Assembly: GCA_963969495.1 (NCBI GenBank)
Contig: OZ018331.1
Span: 153,310,684 to 153,374,683 of the forward strand
DNA from: Ceratothoa steindachneri
Lineage: Eukaryota > Arthropoda > Malacostraca > Isopoda > Cymothoidae
DNA: 64,000 bases
Reading direction: 5' to 3'
Shown: positions 35,239-44,418 of the stretch, piece after piece
Layout of the letters: each line of letters starts with the position of its first letter
Numbering within the stretch: the first letter of the stretch is position 1
Notes under the pieces: model-generated
Seen by the model: only the letters and a program-made list of their open reading frames with translations
Told to the model about the DNA's origin: nothing
Databases searched by the model: none
Made by a program: the position numbers and the translations under genes

Positions 35239-35995
35239 TCTTTGCGGGGCTTATTTATAGGCGGATTACAACCCCTTTTAAAGGGAGGAGTGACCAGGCC
35301 ACAGAGGCAGGAAGGGGGGGGGGGATGAGGGAACGCGAATAGTGAGTTCGCATCTGGGAAGAGTGAGAATTGCAGAGGTTGGCACTGGGGTCCCCAAGTC
35401 GGCTGACTAATTGGAAGCTCGCAACCGCACCGCTACTTGGCGTGCCTTTTGACTAGCACCGTTTTTTTTCATAACCACGGGTTTATGGGTCTCGTAGGTA
35501 ATTAGATCGTTAGAGAGTCGTTTAAGGGCCTTATGTGGTCGCCTTAAAACAGATGTTAGCTCCAACTTCCCAAAGCGGCAGGGAGATCAAACAGGGTAAG
35601 CAGTTATGGTTATTCGCCGTTCCCACGCTTCTCCTCATGGGGAAGGGGGGGGGGCTTTAATGTACCTATACTCCTCCAGGATGCTTAAAGTAGCCATTTC
35701 TATGCACAAAGTTATACAGTAATTTATTACAATAATAACAGCAAATACATATTACACAGCTTCAACGCCATAATAATAAAACTATATCTAAAAGAACCAA
35801 AAAAACTCACAACAAAAAATAATAGAAGCAATAGGCCTGATCACTAGGCGCCTAGCATCCCTTTGCAAATTTCTACCACTACCTTCTCTTTTCACCACGT
35901 TTATTTCTTTGTCTATCCAAGACGCTTTTGTCCCCTACATACACATACCGAGTCACGCTAATTCGCAATTCGGACTTCATTATTTGGTAGTTTTA
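35239..35995. other. No gene recognised
   Basis: Contains two poly-G runs (about 35,317 and 35,648). Otherwise featureless. Confidence 0.45.
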
Positions 35996-37217
35996 AGTCT
36001 GGATGTGGCAAAGGAGGAAAGGTTAAGATGAAGTTCTAAGGAAAAACTGCTCCAGACTCAGCATTTCTCGAACTTACGGAGAAGAAATTCTACAAGAAGA
36101 AGAGTAGAATAACTACAGAAGAAGAGAGAACCGCTGCCCGAAGGGGTTGATGGGGGCGCTCTCCATGAAAACAAGCGGGTCTTCCTCCGCACCATCCAGG
36201 CAAGGGGTGACTAAACCAACCAAGATGACCATGAAATGATCTGCACTATCCTGAATATCGTGCTAATGAGGATCATATATAGGCCCAACGGATATGCTAC
36301 TATCTGCAACACGATGGATGACTTCGAAAGACTCCTCTCTGAAGAGCCCAAAAAGTCTCTCCAGAAGATCGGGATGGAAGCCTACATTCCGCAAGAGATC
36401 CTTCTGAGTCGCACTATCTTCCTCAGAAGGCTCAACCCCTTATTCACGGACAATTTCTCTGACGAAATCAAATAAGAGCTATCCAAGAAGTAAAATGGGC
36501 CAATATTAATTACTAAAGTAGAAAAATTCGGTAGAGGGCAGAGGGTCGTAAAGATCGTCTTCGCTAACATCGAGATGGCCCAGAGGACATAGAATGAAGG
36601 CCGTCTGGGTTTTTATCTACGGGTGTCGCCAGAGCAGATCTAGGCAGAGAAGAATATCCCACTTGAATGCTGCTTTAAATGTTTCGCTGTTGAAAACCAT
36701 CCGACAAATGAGAGTCAGGCAAAGGAAGTCACTTGTCCCAACTGCTGCAAACCAGGACACAGGTAGAAGGAGTGTTCGTTACAGAAGCCCAAATGCATCA
36801 AATGCGGAAGGGACCACAAGGCCTCGGTCATGAGGTGCCCCATCCGTAAAGAGGCAATTCGGGCCAAGAAGGAAGAAATAAAGACTGCAAAGGAGGAAAG
36901 GGCACATACCTATGTTGAAGCAGAGGCCTCACCGAAAAATACCACTTAGAGAAAGTATCGACACCCTGAAATTGTTAATGCCGCTCGAAAGCAGGGAAAT
37001 TGTCATAGTCGCCTACCTGTCCAACTTGGCACATCCTGGTACATTTGCAAAGGAAATAAACTGCCTCTTGCAAAAGAATCGAGTTAAGAAAAAAATGTGG
37101 CTCCCGGAAAACCCTCCGTCGAAACATTTACTGAAGACTCAGTTCATCGACGACAAAAACACGAAAGAAATTATACAAGGCGAAACAGCAGAAGAACTAC
37201 AGAACTACAGAATCTAG
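35996..37217 (+). pseudogene. J copy D, ORF1 with H2A-like leader
   Basis: At 35,997 the frame reads KSGCGKGGKVKMKF and then a stop, a near copy of the histone H2A tail. ORF1 continues from about 36,236 in another frame with RIIYRPNGYATICNT and DDFERLLSEEPKKSL. Then come CFKCFAVENHPTNES, CPNCCKPGHR, a stop, KEC, and CIKCGRDHKASVMRC, three CCHC-type knuckles at 36.67-36.83 kb. After a Lys/Glu-rich helix, IVIVAYLSNLAHPGTFAKEI matches copies B and C. It ends at 37,217. No ORF2 follows; a LINE of another clade has been inserted at 37.5-39.4 kb. Confidence 0.7.
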
Positions 37218-37529
37218 GACCAACAAAGACCCTAAGGTCCGCTCGAGGCTAGTCCGCTACACTACATCCGAAACTACGATACACACTTATCTACGAGTGT
37301 ATCTCTAACATGCTATATATATTTTTTTTTTTATTTTTAAATATATAATCTACTGTACACACTTATCTACATGTGTACAATGTCAGGCATATTAACTACT
37401 TCAACCTAAGGGAGGGTGATAGAAAGTTTTTCTTCTCAACTTCCGCAGCCCTCGACTGCTAGTGGTGAAAATCTAGTTATAGGATAGGCGGAAAAGAAAA
37501 TGGATATCTAAACTACACATGCAAGAGAA

Positions 37530-37580
37530 ATCGCTGGCATCATTTTTAGTCATCATTTTTAGTCATCATTTTTACTCTCG
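37530..37580. repeat. 13-bp tandem 3' tail of the CR1/Rex-like LINE
   Basis: CATCATTTTTAGT is repeated about three times, ending the minus-strand LINE. CR1-type elements commonly end in short tandem repeats rather than poly(A). Confidence 0.75.
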
Positions 37581-37636
37581 TTGTTCCTCCGCTCCAAACT
37601 CCTTTTGCAAAGACGTTATTATTTACTGTGCTCAGA

Positions 37637-39403
37637 CTACGTTATATTTATACTATTTAAGTGCGCGTCGAGACGGTTTTTAAACATATTTACCGACCTA
37701 CTATCCACTACGTGGGTGGGTAGCCTATTCCAAATTTGAGTAATTTTAAACGTAAAATAGTTTTGGGCTATACTAGTGTTAAATCGCTTGTTCACTAATT
37801 TTAATCCGTGTTGCCGAGTATTTCCCCTATGATCCAATTCGAACAAATTCCTATAATCAACGTTTGAAAATCCTTTCAATATTTTAAATACTTCTATTAG
37901 CTGGCCACGTAATCTTCTGCCTTCGAGAGATGGCAAATCTAATGCCCTGAGTCTTTCCTCATAGGGCCTGTTTCTCAGCTCGGGAATTAATTTTGTAGCC
38001 CTACGCTGCACTCTTTCTAATTGCGCGATATCTTTGTTTAAGTATGGAGCCCAAAATTGAACCGCATATTCGAGCAGTGGACGCACAAGTGATTTATACA
38101 ATGGTAAAATTATCTCTTTGGATTTGAACGTGAAATTACGCGCGATATAACCCAGCACACGATTTGCTTTTTTACATGCATCCGCGCATTGTTTCGTGAC
38201 TTTGAAGTCATCCGAGACTAAAACTCCCAGGTCTTTTTCCAATTTAACTACGTCGAGGACCTGGCCTTTCATGGTATACTCTACCCTCAAATTATGGCAA
38301 CCCAAATGCATCACCTTACATTTACTTAAATTAAACTGCATTTGCCACTTATCCGCCCATCTGACAATCAAGTTTAGGTCCTTTTGTAATTTTTCTACAT
38401 CCGATCTTACATAGGCACGGTTGCCCAGCTTCGTGTCGTCAGCAAATTTTGAAATCGTACTAAATACGCCATTATCCAAATCGTTTATATATATTAGAAA
38501 CAATAATGGGCCAAGAACGGAGCCTTGTGGCACTCCACTACTGACGTTGACCCAATCTGAACATTCACCATTTATAACTACTCGCTGCGAACGATCCTTC
38601 AGCCAATTTCTAATCCAATTTAATATCTTACCCTTCACACCGACTGCTTTAACTTTCATTAATAATCTCTCGTGCGGAACGGTGTCAAACGCCTTTTTAA
38701 AGTCTAGATAGATTACATCTACAGCTTTGCTTTCGTCGTAAACGCAAATCATTTTATGGAAGAATTCGAGCAAATTTGTCAAGCACGATCTCGCCCGCCT
38801 AAACCCATGTTGGGAATCTTTAATCAGATTATTTACCTCGAGGTGGCACACTATTCTATCTCTAATTACCGATTCTAAAAGCTTTCCAACTACCGAAGTT
38901 AGACTAATAGGACGAAAATTCGTTGCTTCGTATCTATTCCCATTCTTAAATATTGGTGTAACGTTTGCACGCTTGAAGTCTACAGGGACTACGCCATCTT
39001 CTAATGAGCGATTGAAAATTGCACGCAACGGCTTCGCAAGCTCATTCTTAAGTTCCTTTAAATGAGTGGGGTAAACGCCATCGGGCCCGGGTGATTTCGA
39101 CTTTTTCATCAGGTTAATATATTTAAGAATTTCCACTTCATTAACCGTTATATCGGATATGCAAATATCACTATTATCTACTTCTTCAACTAACGATCCT
39201 AATTGGGACGAATCTTCAATAGTAAAGACGCTTGTGAAATGTTCATTTAAAATTTTAGACATTTTCGCCGGAATTTCCGTCAAACGACCATCTTTGTCTT
39301 TAATCGGCCCTATTGAACCTTTTAAGGGTTTCCTACTGTTTACATAGCCGTAAAACCGTTTCGGTTCCTTCTTTGAATCCTTCGCCAGTTTTATTTCATA
39401 TTT
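37637..39403 (-). CDS. pol: CR1/Rex-like LINE reverse transcriptase, intact, 5'-truncated
   Basis: The open frame has a Met at 39,283 (548 codons) and stays open to about 39,400, so the N-terminus is lost by 5' truncation, and no endonuclease domain is present. RT motifs in order: NFRPISLTSVVGKLLE, QHGFRRARSCLTNLLEF, VIYLDFKKAFDTVPH (first Asp), GVPQGSVLGPLLFLIYIND, ISKFADDTKLG (both catalytic Asp), and a thumb with KDLGVLVSDDF. The C-terminal part has YEERLRALDLPSLEGRR. This layout is typical of CR1/L2/Rex elements. No stops or frameshifts occur, unlike almost all other elements here, suggesting recent insertion. It stops at the (GAA)n tract. Confidence 0.85.
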   Translation of the reverse strand, partial: KYEIKLAKDSKKEPKRFYGYVNSRKPLKGSIGPIKDKDGRLTEIPAKMSKILNEHFTSVFTIEDSSQLGSLVEEVDNSDICISDITVNEVEILKYINLMKKSKSPGPDGVYPTHLKELKNELAKPLRAIFNRSLEDGVVPVDFKRANVTPIFKNGNRYEATNFRPISLTSVVGKLLESVIRDRIVCHLEVNNLIKDSQHGFRRARSCLTNLLEFFHKMICVYDESKAVDVIYLDFKKAFDTVPHERLLMKVKAVGVKGKILNWIRNWLKDRSQRVVINGECSDWVNVSSGVPQGSVLGPLLFLIYINDLDNGVFSTISKFADDTKLGNRAYVRSDVEKLQKDLNLIVRWADKWQMQFNLSKCKVMHLGCHNLRVEYTMKGQVLDVVKLEKDLGVLVSDDFKVTKQCADACKKANRVLGYIARNFTFKSKEIILPLYKSLVRPLLEYAVQFWAPYLNKDIAQLERVQRRATKLIPELRNRPYEERLRALDLPSLEGRRLRGQLIEVFKILKGFSNVDYRNLFELDHRGNTRQHGLKLVNKRFNTSIAQNYFTFKITQIWNRLPTHVVDSRSVNMFKNRLDAHLNSINIT

Positions 39404-39417
39404 TTTATTTCATATTT

Positions 39418-39448
39418 CTGAGAAGAAGAAGAAGAAGAAGAAGGAGGA

Positions 39449-39479
<31 letters not shown>

Positions 39480-39509
39480 AAGAAGAAGAAGAAGAAGAAG
39501 AAGAAGAAG

Positions 39510-39540
<31 letters not shown>
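39418..39540. repeat. (GAA)n tract
   Basis: About 120 bp of AAG/GAA repeat with few changes. On plus in the frame of the downstream codons it encodes poly-Glu. Confidence 0.95.
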
Positions 39541-39541
<1 letters not shown>

Positions 39542-39738
39542 GAAAAAAAGGAAGACTCAAAGAGCAAAAGCTCAAACAGAAGCCCAAAGAAAACGAAAAA
39601 AAATGACATCCCTCCCCAGATCCATGTAAACGAGCCATTAAGCACAGAGGACGACGACGAAGAAGAAATAAACAAGTACAACACTGCTCCCAACATACGG
39701 CCTCAATTAGGACGTAAAGGCAAATATACGACAAAGTG
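39541..39738 (+). pseudogene. Possible J-type ORF1 C-terminus after a poly-Glu tract
   Basis: In frame with the (GAA)n tract the sequence reads EKKEDSKSKSSNRSPKKTKK and, later, EPLSTEDDDEEEINKYNT, ending at 39,738. The mix of acidic and Lys-rich stretches resembles the end of ORF1 in J copy A (about 31.0-31.25 kb). It may be the 3' part of copy D, split off by the CR1/Rex-like LINE. Similarity is mainly compositional. Confidence 0.35.
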
Positions 39739-39801
39739 AAAGATGTTAAAATAAAATCACAAATGCAAAATTAGCCGTGTCGCTTTTAACAAAACTTGCT
39801 A

Positions 39802-39803
<2 letters not shown>

Positions 39804-39893
<90 letters not shown>
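39804..39893. repeat. (TA)n array
   Basis: About 90 bp of uninterrupted TA between the ORF1 fragment and the M4 relic. Confidence 0.95.
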
Positions 39894-39895
<2 letters not shown>

Positions 39896-40014
39896 TGGGA
39901 CGGTGTTTGATTGCATGATGACTTTCTCAGAAAAATAGTCCATTTTTTGCGATATATTCGGGGCAAATATGGGTCAGTTTGTCTCCATGACAAGTTCTGT
40001 CGCTATCACTAGAT

Positions 40015-40964
40015 GAACGCGCCTGTGGCCTCGAAGAAAGCCTCCAGGTGACCTCCGAATCGACCACAGGCCTTCCTCACTAGTTACCGTTTTAGGCCAA
40101 TGAATGACCTAGTAATCATCATAGCCGTGAACACCATCCTTCTTGTTGCAGCTGGATCTGTTAGGTTTTTTTCGTTCCACCGCGCCCCACAAAGAAGTTG
40201 AAGGGGGTTCAATCAGACGAGTTAGGAAGCCAAATGTCAGGTGCAGTGTGATTTAAGAAATTCTCCTACAACCAGGCCTGAGCCTTCCGGCTGGTGTGTG
40301 GGTTGGCAGTGGGAAGAGTATTGGTGACACATGTAAGGCATGCCTGTAGTTACATGATCGACCCAGGGTTTCACTACCTCTCCTAGAACATAAATGGAGC
40401 AGTCGCTGTTCAGCCTGAGGCCCTCAGCGAAAAAGTGGGTTGGCATGACATCACCTCACTTCTGACGACAACGAAATCCATGACTGTCACTGAAAATTTC
40501 ATCTGCATGACTCTTGGTACGTTCTTGGCAGAAATTCTTCTCGTCTGAGAAAAACCACAGTATGTATGGCTCCAACGGGTGTTTCAACTTGTTGATCAGC
40601 TTCTTGGTGTGCTTAAGTCACCTTTCCCGCATTGCGATAGACAAAAATTGTCCATTCCTTATCTTGTATAAAGAGTAGCGAATGACTTCATGCGCCACCA
40701 ACATGCTGAGTTATAATTCACATCTTTCTCCCTTGTAATGGAACGCATCGAATTTCGATATTTATTATTGATGAACTCCTTGATTTCAGCGACGATTTTT
40801 GCATTCTGATGATGTCAAATCGTAGACCATTGGTTTTCCTCTCTGCTGTTGCCACTTAGTCGAATCCTGAATTTCCCTACACCTTACTAACCGTCTCGCC
40901 ATCTTTCTGCTGGCGTCGAGGAAGTCTAAAGTTTCCTCCCATCTCCTTTCAGCGTGGATTCCAA

Positions 40965-40985
<21 letters not shown>
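40015..40985 (-). pseudogene. Tc1/mariner-type transposase relic M4
   Basis: Reading leftwards: an N-terminal VAEIKEFINNKYRNSMRSI region, then VFLRREEF and, in another frame, WFFSDEKNFCQ (first catalytic Asp). PTHFFAEGLRLNSD, VKPWVDHV, SRKAQAWL and VERKKPN follow, with LEAFFEATGAFI at the end. It belongs to the group of mariner-like transposases that have a Pro-Pro-Ser-Ser-Pro-Asp-Leu-Asn-Pro motif; that site is degraded here (NSSD then TPFNFF), so the third Asp is lost. Frames change at least five times. No terminal repeats were found. Confidence 0.6.
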
Positions 40986-41331
<346 letters not shown>

Positions 41332-41339
41332 CGGTGTAT

Positions 41340-41825
41340 GTTGGGAGCAGTTCAGCTTCTCATCTATACATGTTTTGTTAAACACCAGGTTGTATTTTGA
41401 TTTTATCAATTTTATTTTGGAACGTTCCAACTAGTAAATACAGTTTTTTTGTATCCGGTTGGAGATTAAGGATCAGTTGAGGGAGATCCATTTTATATTT
41501 TACAACTAATTTGAATTTTGGCTGTGAGCTTTCGTCTTTCTTAAGGCATCTTCAGACGGAAGTCTTCGTTATTGTTGAGGCTGCGTTGATTTGGTGTTTA
41601 CCCTTGGTTTTGCCTCCTTTACCGGTGAGAGATCTCATTGCTGGTCGTGAGCAGCGAAGAATAAAAAGAATTTTCGTTCTTTGGTGCTTTTATAGTTCAA
41701 AGTCGGAGTACCATGTTCCTTTAGCAGAAAAGGTTAAGTACTCGCTCGGAACTGGTGCGTTGGTTGTTAAGTTTGGGACCCATCTCTTAAATGAGAAGAG
41801 CATCCAGAATCTTTAGGAGTTTATT
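41340..41825 (-). promoter_or_regulatory. P leader repeat, copy B: TATA box and H2A-like codons
   Basis: On minus: CTATAAAAGCACCAAAGAAC (TATA at 41,688-41,694), then an ATG at 41,641 followed by RSLTGKGGKTKGKHQIN. GKGGKTKGK is the form of a histone H2A tail. Downstream, CTGAAGATGCCTTAAGAAAG then ACGAAAGC (41,530-41,555) has the CUGANGA and GAAA elements of a hammerhead core, although the hairpin between them is imperfect. The repeat ends at the (TA)n array. Its reverse complement matches 57.06-57.25 kb (promoter half) and 62.39-62.65 kb (downstream half). Confidence 0.6.
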
Positions 41826-41875
41826 CAAGACTGATTCATTGATTGCATATGTCGAAGATATAGCCTCGCGCTAGT

Positions 41876-43610
41876 CGTCAAGTCTGATCGTGGAAAAGGA
41901 GGAAAAGTGAAGGCCAAGTTCCGTAAACGCTATCTCCAGACAGTAACACCGTAGTGTGGGGAAGCTCTCTCCACACGAACAGAATAGTGCCCCAACAAGG
42001 GTAGAATTCCGCTAGCCGAGGGGAGCCCCATGGGGTCAGCCCTTGAAGAGAACAGACATGTTCCCTTTCCCCTTATATAGGATAGGGGGATAAAACCTAC
42101 AAGACCGACCGTAATAGAATTCCTGTTCAGAGTTCTTAATCTCCTCATTATAAGGCTAATAGACACTCCGAATAGATACGCTGCCATTTGCCACTCGATG
42201 GAGGATGTGGAACAGCTCGTATCTGAAAAGGCCAAGAAGGAGTTTCAGAAGGTCGGGCTGGAAGCGTCCGTACCCCCAGACATCCTGGTTCGCCGGATCA
42301 TAATCCTTAGCAGGCTCGACCCGTTTTCTCGGCTAACTAATGTGAAGATATCCGGGAAGAGTTGATGAGGCAGCAGACGTGGGCGAAGATCACCAAGGTA
42401 GAGAAGTTCGGTAAAGGAAACGGAATTTTCAAAATCGTTTTCGAGACAATTGGGAAGGCTAACAGGGCCAAGAAGCAAGGCCTCCTAGGCTTTTAATTTC
42501 GAGTGGCCCCTGGGCAAGTGGAGGAAGAGGAATGCGTTCACTTGGACTGCTGCTACAGGTGCTACGCCATCAAGCAGCACCTGACGCGTGAATGCAGTGA
42601 AATAGAAGTCATGTGTTCCAACTGTGCCCAGTTTGGTCACGAGTGGAGACAATGTGTGGCTGCGAAGTTAAAATGTATCCACCGCGAAGGGCAACACAGA
42701 GCGCTAGCCATGAAGTGTCACATCCGCAAGGAAGCGATTCTGGCAAAGAGGGAACAGTCAAAAATGGAAAAGGAGGCAAAGGAAAAGTCGTTAGCGGAAG
42801 CAACGGCTATGCAACATAATCATGGAATCACGGCGTCGAAGCTGGTGATGCCAAGCGAGGGCAGGGACATAATGGTCATGGTCATTTTTGATCACTTGGC
42901 AAACCTGGCAAATCCCGGCACTTTTGCGGAGGAATTGAACCGCCTCCTACTGAAGAACGGGACTAACAAGAAGCTGCGGTTCCCGCCTAATCCTGCTTCA
43001 CAAGACGTGCTGAAAATCCAGCTCACCGACAGTCCCCACGTGGAAGAAAAAAACCCAAAAGAAGAACAAGCCTAAACGGAAAAAGAAGAGTCCGCAGACG
43101 AAGAAACCACTACAGACAAAAACCCCAAGTTAAACTAGAAGAAGAAAAAGAAACAAAGAGGAAAGAAGAAAAAGAATAACGTACAAGAAGTAGAGTGTAC
43201 GCTCCAATGACAGAGGAAGAGGTGAAGGAAGATAAAATCGTGGAAAAAGCGCAAACTAAGAAGCAAGAAGAGAAAAATATGTTCACAGTGTACAAAAGAG
43301 TCCCACTTACCGAAAAAGGAAGTCCTTGAACAAGGCTTCTTCTTTGACGGAAAAGGGCTGGCCCTCAGAGTGTACGGAACACCAGCCTGCGTACCCCCTT
43401 GCGGTAACGCTCGGCTTCTAGTCGAGGGCATACGCAGAAGGAAATACAAATGGACTTTTGAGGGGCCATGCTCTTCAAAGGAGGTTAAGGATACGAGTAT
43501 GTTGTAGGATGACGCAATCATCGTTCCTGATACATGTACGAGTATCAGCGTCGTCAGCATGTCTGAATACAAGAAAATCAGCAATGGACATAAATACGCC
43601 CAGAACTCCT
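41876..43610 (+). pseudogene. J copy B, ORF1 with H2A-like leader
   Basis: At 41,880 the frame reads KSDRGKGGKVKAKFRKR, one residue away from the H2A tail SGRGKGGKVK. ORF1 follows: RLIDTPNRYAAICHSMEDV and EQLVSEKAKKEF at about 42.15-42.24 kb, then an open frame 42,503-43,075 with CYRCYAIKQHLTREC, CSNCAQFGHEWRQC and a third cluster whose second Cys is Arg (CIHREGQH). MVIFDHLANLANPGTFAEEL matches copies C and D. A Lys/Glu-rich linker leads to an unusual end domain (LALRVYGTPACVPPCGNARL, then GIRRRKYKWTFEG). It stops near 43,610 at a (TA)n array, with no ORF2. Confidence 0.7.
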
Positions 43611-43616
43611 TGACAT

Positions 43617-43706
<90 letters not shown>
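43617..43706. repeat. (TA)n array
   Basis: About 90 bp of TA between J copy B and the inverted PLE 3' sequence. A GGTGTATCTCACACC hairpin next to TTTC (reverse GAAA) lies at 43,750-43,768. Confidence 0.95.
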
Positions 43707-43876
43707 CGAATTAAACCACATTCTCCGAAGACAATTTAATTCAGAACAGTTTCGGTGTATCTCACACCCTTTTTCAACTGACACTGGATAGAAAATATAA
43801 GTAAAGTGCTTACAAACATAACACAGGGTCAGGTCGTGAAAGATCCCCTCTTTTTCACCCAATCCCCTACTTGTGG

Positions 43877-44405
43877 CTAATCAAGGGGGGGGGGGTTAGG
43901 CTTAAACATATTGAAGGGCTGACATTTTACTATTTTGTTTATTTGCTTTCGTATTACAGGATTAAAAGAAAATTGGCCCTCAGATAGATTTAAATTAGGA
44001 ACTGACGATATCAAGCTCGATTCTACGATTCCTCTCTTAACATAGTTAGCAGATTTAAATACCATTTTACTTCCATTGAAATCGGTCGAATGATTCAAGT
44101 CTCTAACATGGCAAAATTTCCACTACTTTCGCTGCCCACTCTAATATCTTGATTGTATGAACACAAAAGAGATATTAGAGTGGGAAGCGAAAGCAGTGGA
44201 ATATTTTGCCATGTTAGAGACTTGAATCATTCGATCGATTTCAATGGAAGTAAAATGGTATTTGAATCAGCTAACTATGTTAAGAGAAGAATCGTAGAAT
44301 CGAGCTTGATATCGTCAGTTCCTAATTTAAATCTATCTGAGGGTCAAAGAAAGAATTATAAGGGCAGGGCGAACAATCCAAAATATGTTAGATCAGGGGG
44401 TATGT
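43877..44405. repeat. Head-to-head inverted copies of a PLE-type 3' coding end
   Basis: Left arm (about 43,971-44,145, read on minus) and right arm (about 44,166-44,345, read on plus) are near-identical reverse complements around a short spacer. Each encodes HVRDLNHSIDFNGSKMVF and later RRIVESSLISSVPNLNLSEG or a close variant. Confidence 0.85.
44153..44405 (+). pseudogene. C-terminal GIY-YIG-like endonuclease end of a Penelope-like element
   Basis: The frame starts LYEHKRDIRVG-like (YEHKRDI) and continues with GIFCHVRDLNHSIDFNGSKM, then an Arg-Arg-Ile-Val-Glu-Ser stretch and NLNLSEG. The E-H-K-R spacing, the paired His residues and the late Glu fit the C-terminal half of the GIY-YIG nuclease carried by Penelope-like elements. 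The GIY-YIG motif itself lies outside the preserved part. The inverted copy on minus (44,098-43,877) extends further, with FSFNPVIRKQINKIVK. Both are fragments. The plus copy's 3' sequence continues beyond J copy E at 47,298. Confidence 0.55.
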
Positions 44406-44418
44406 AATCAAAGCAGAT

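Noticed and set aside
39313..39734. Arg-rich, Ser-rich and Leu-rich open frames.
   Set aside because: Frames of the (GAA)n tract on both strands. Only the Glu frame continues into plausible coding sequence.
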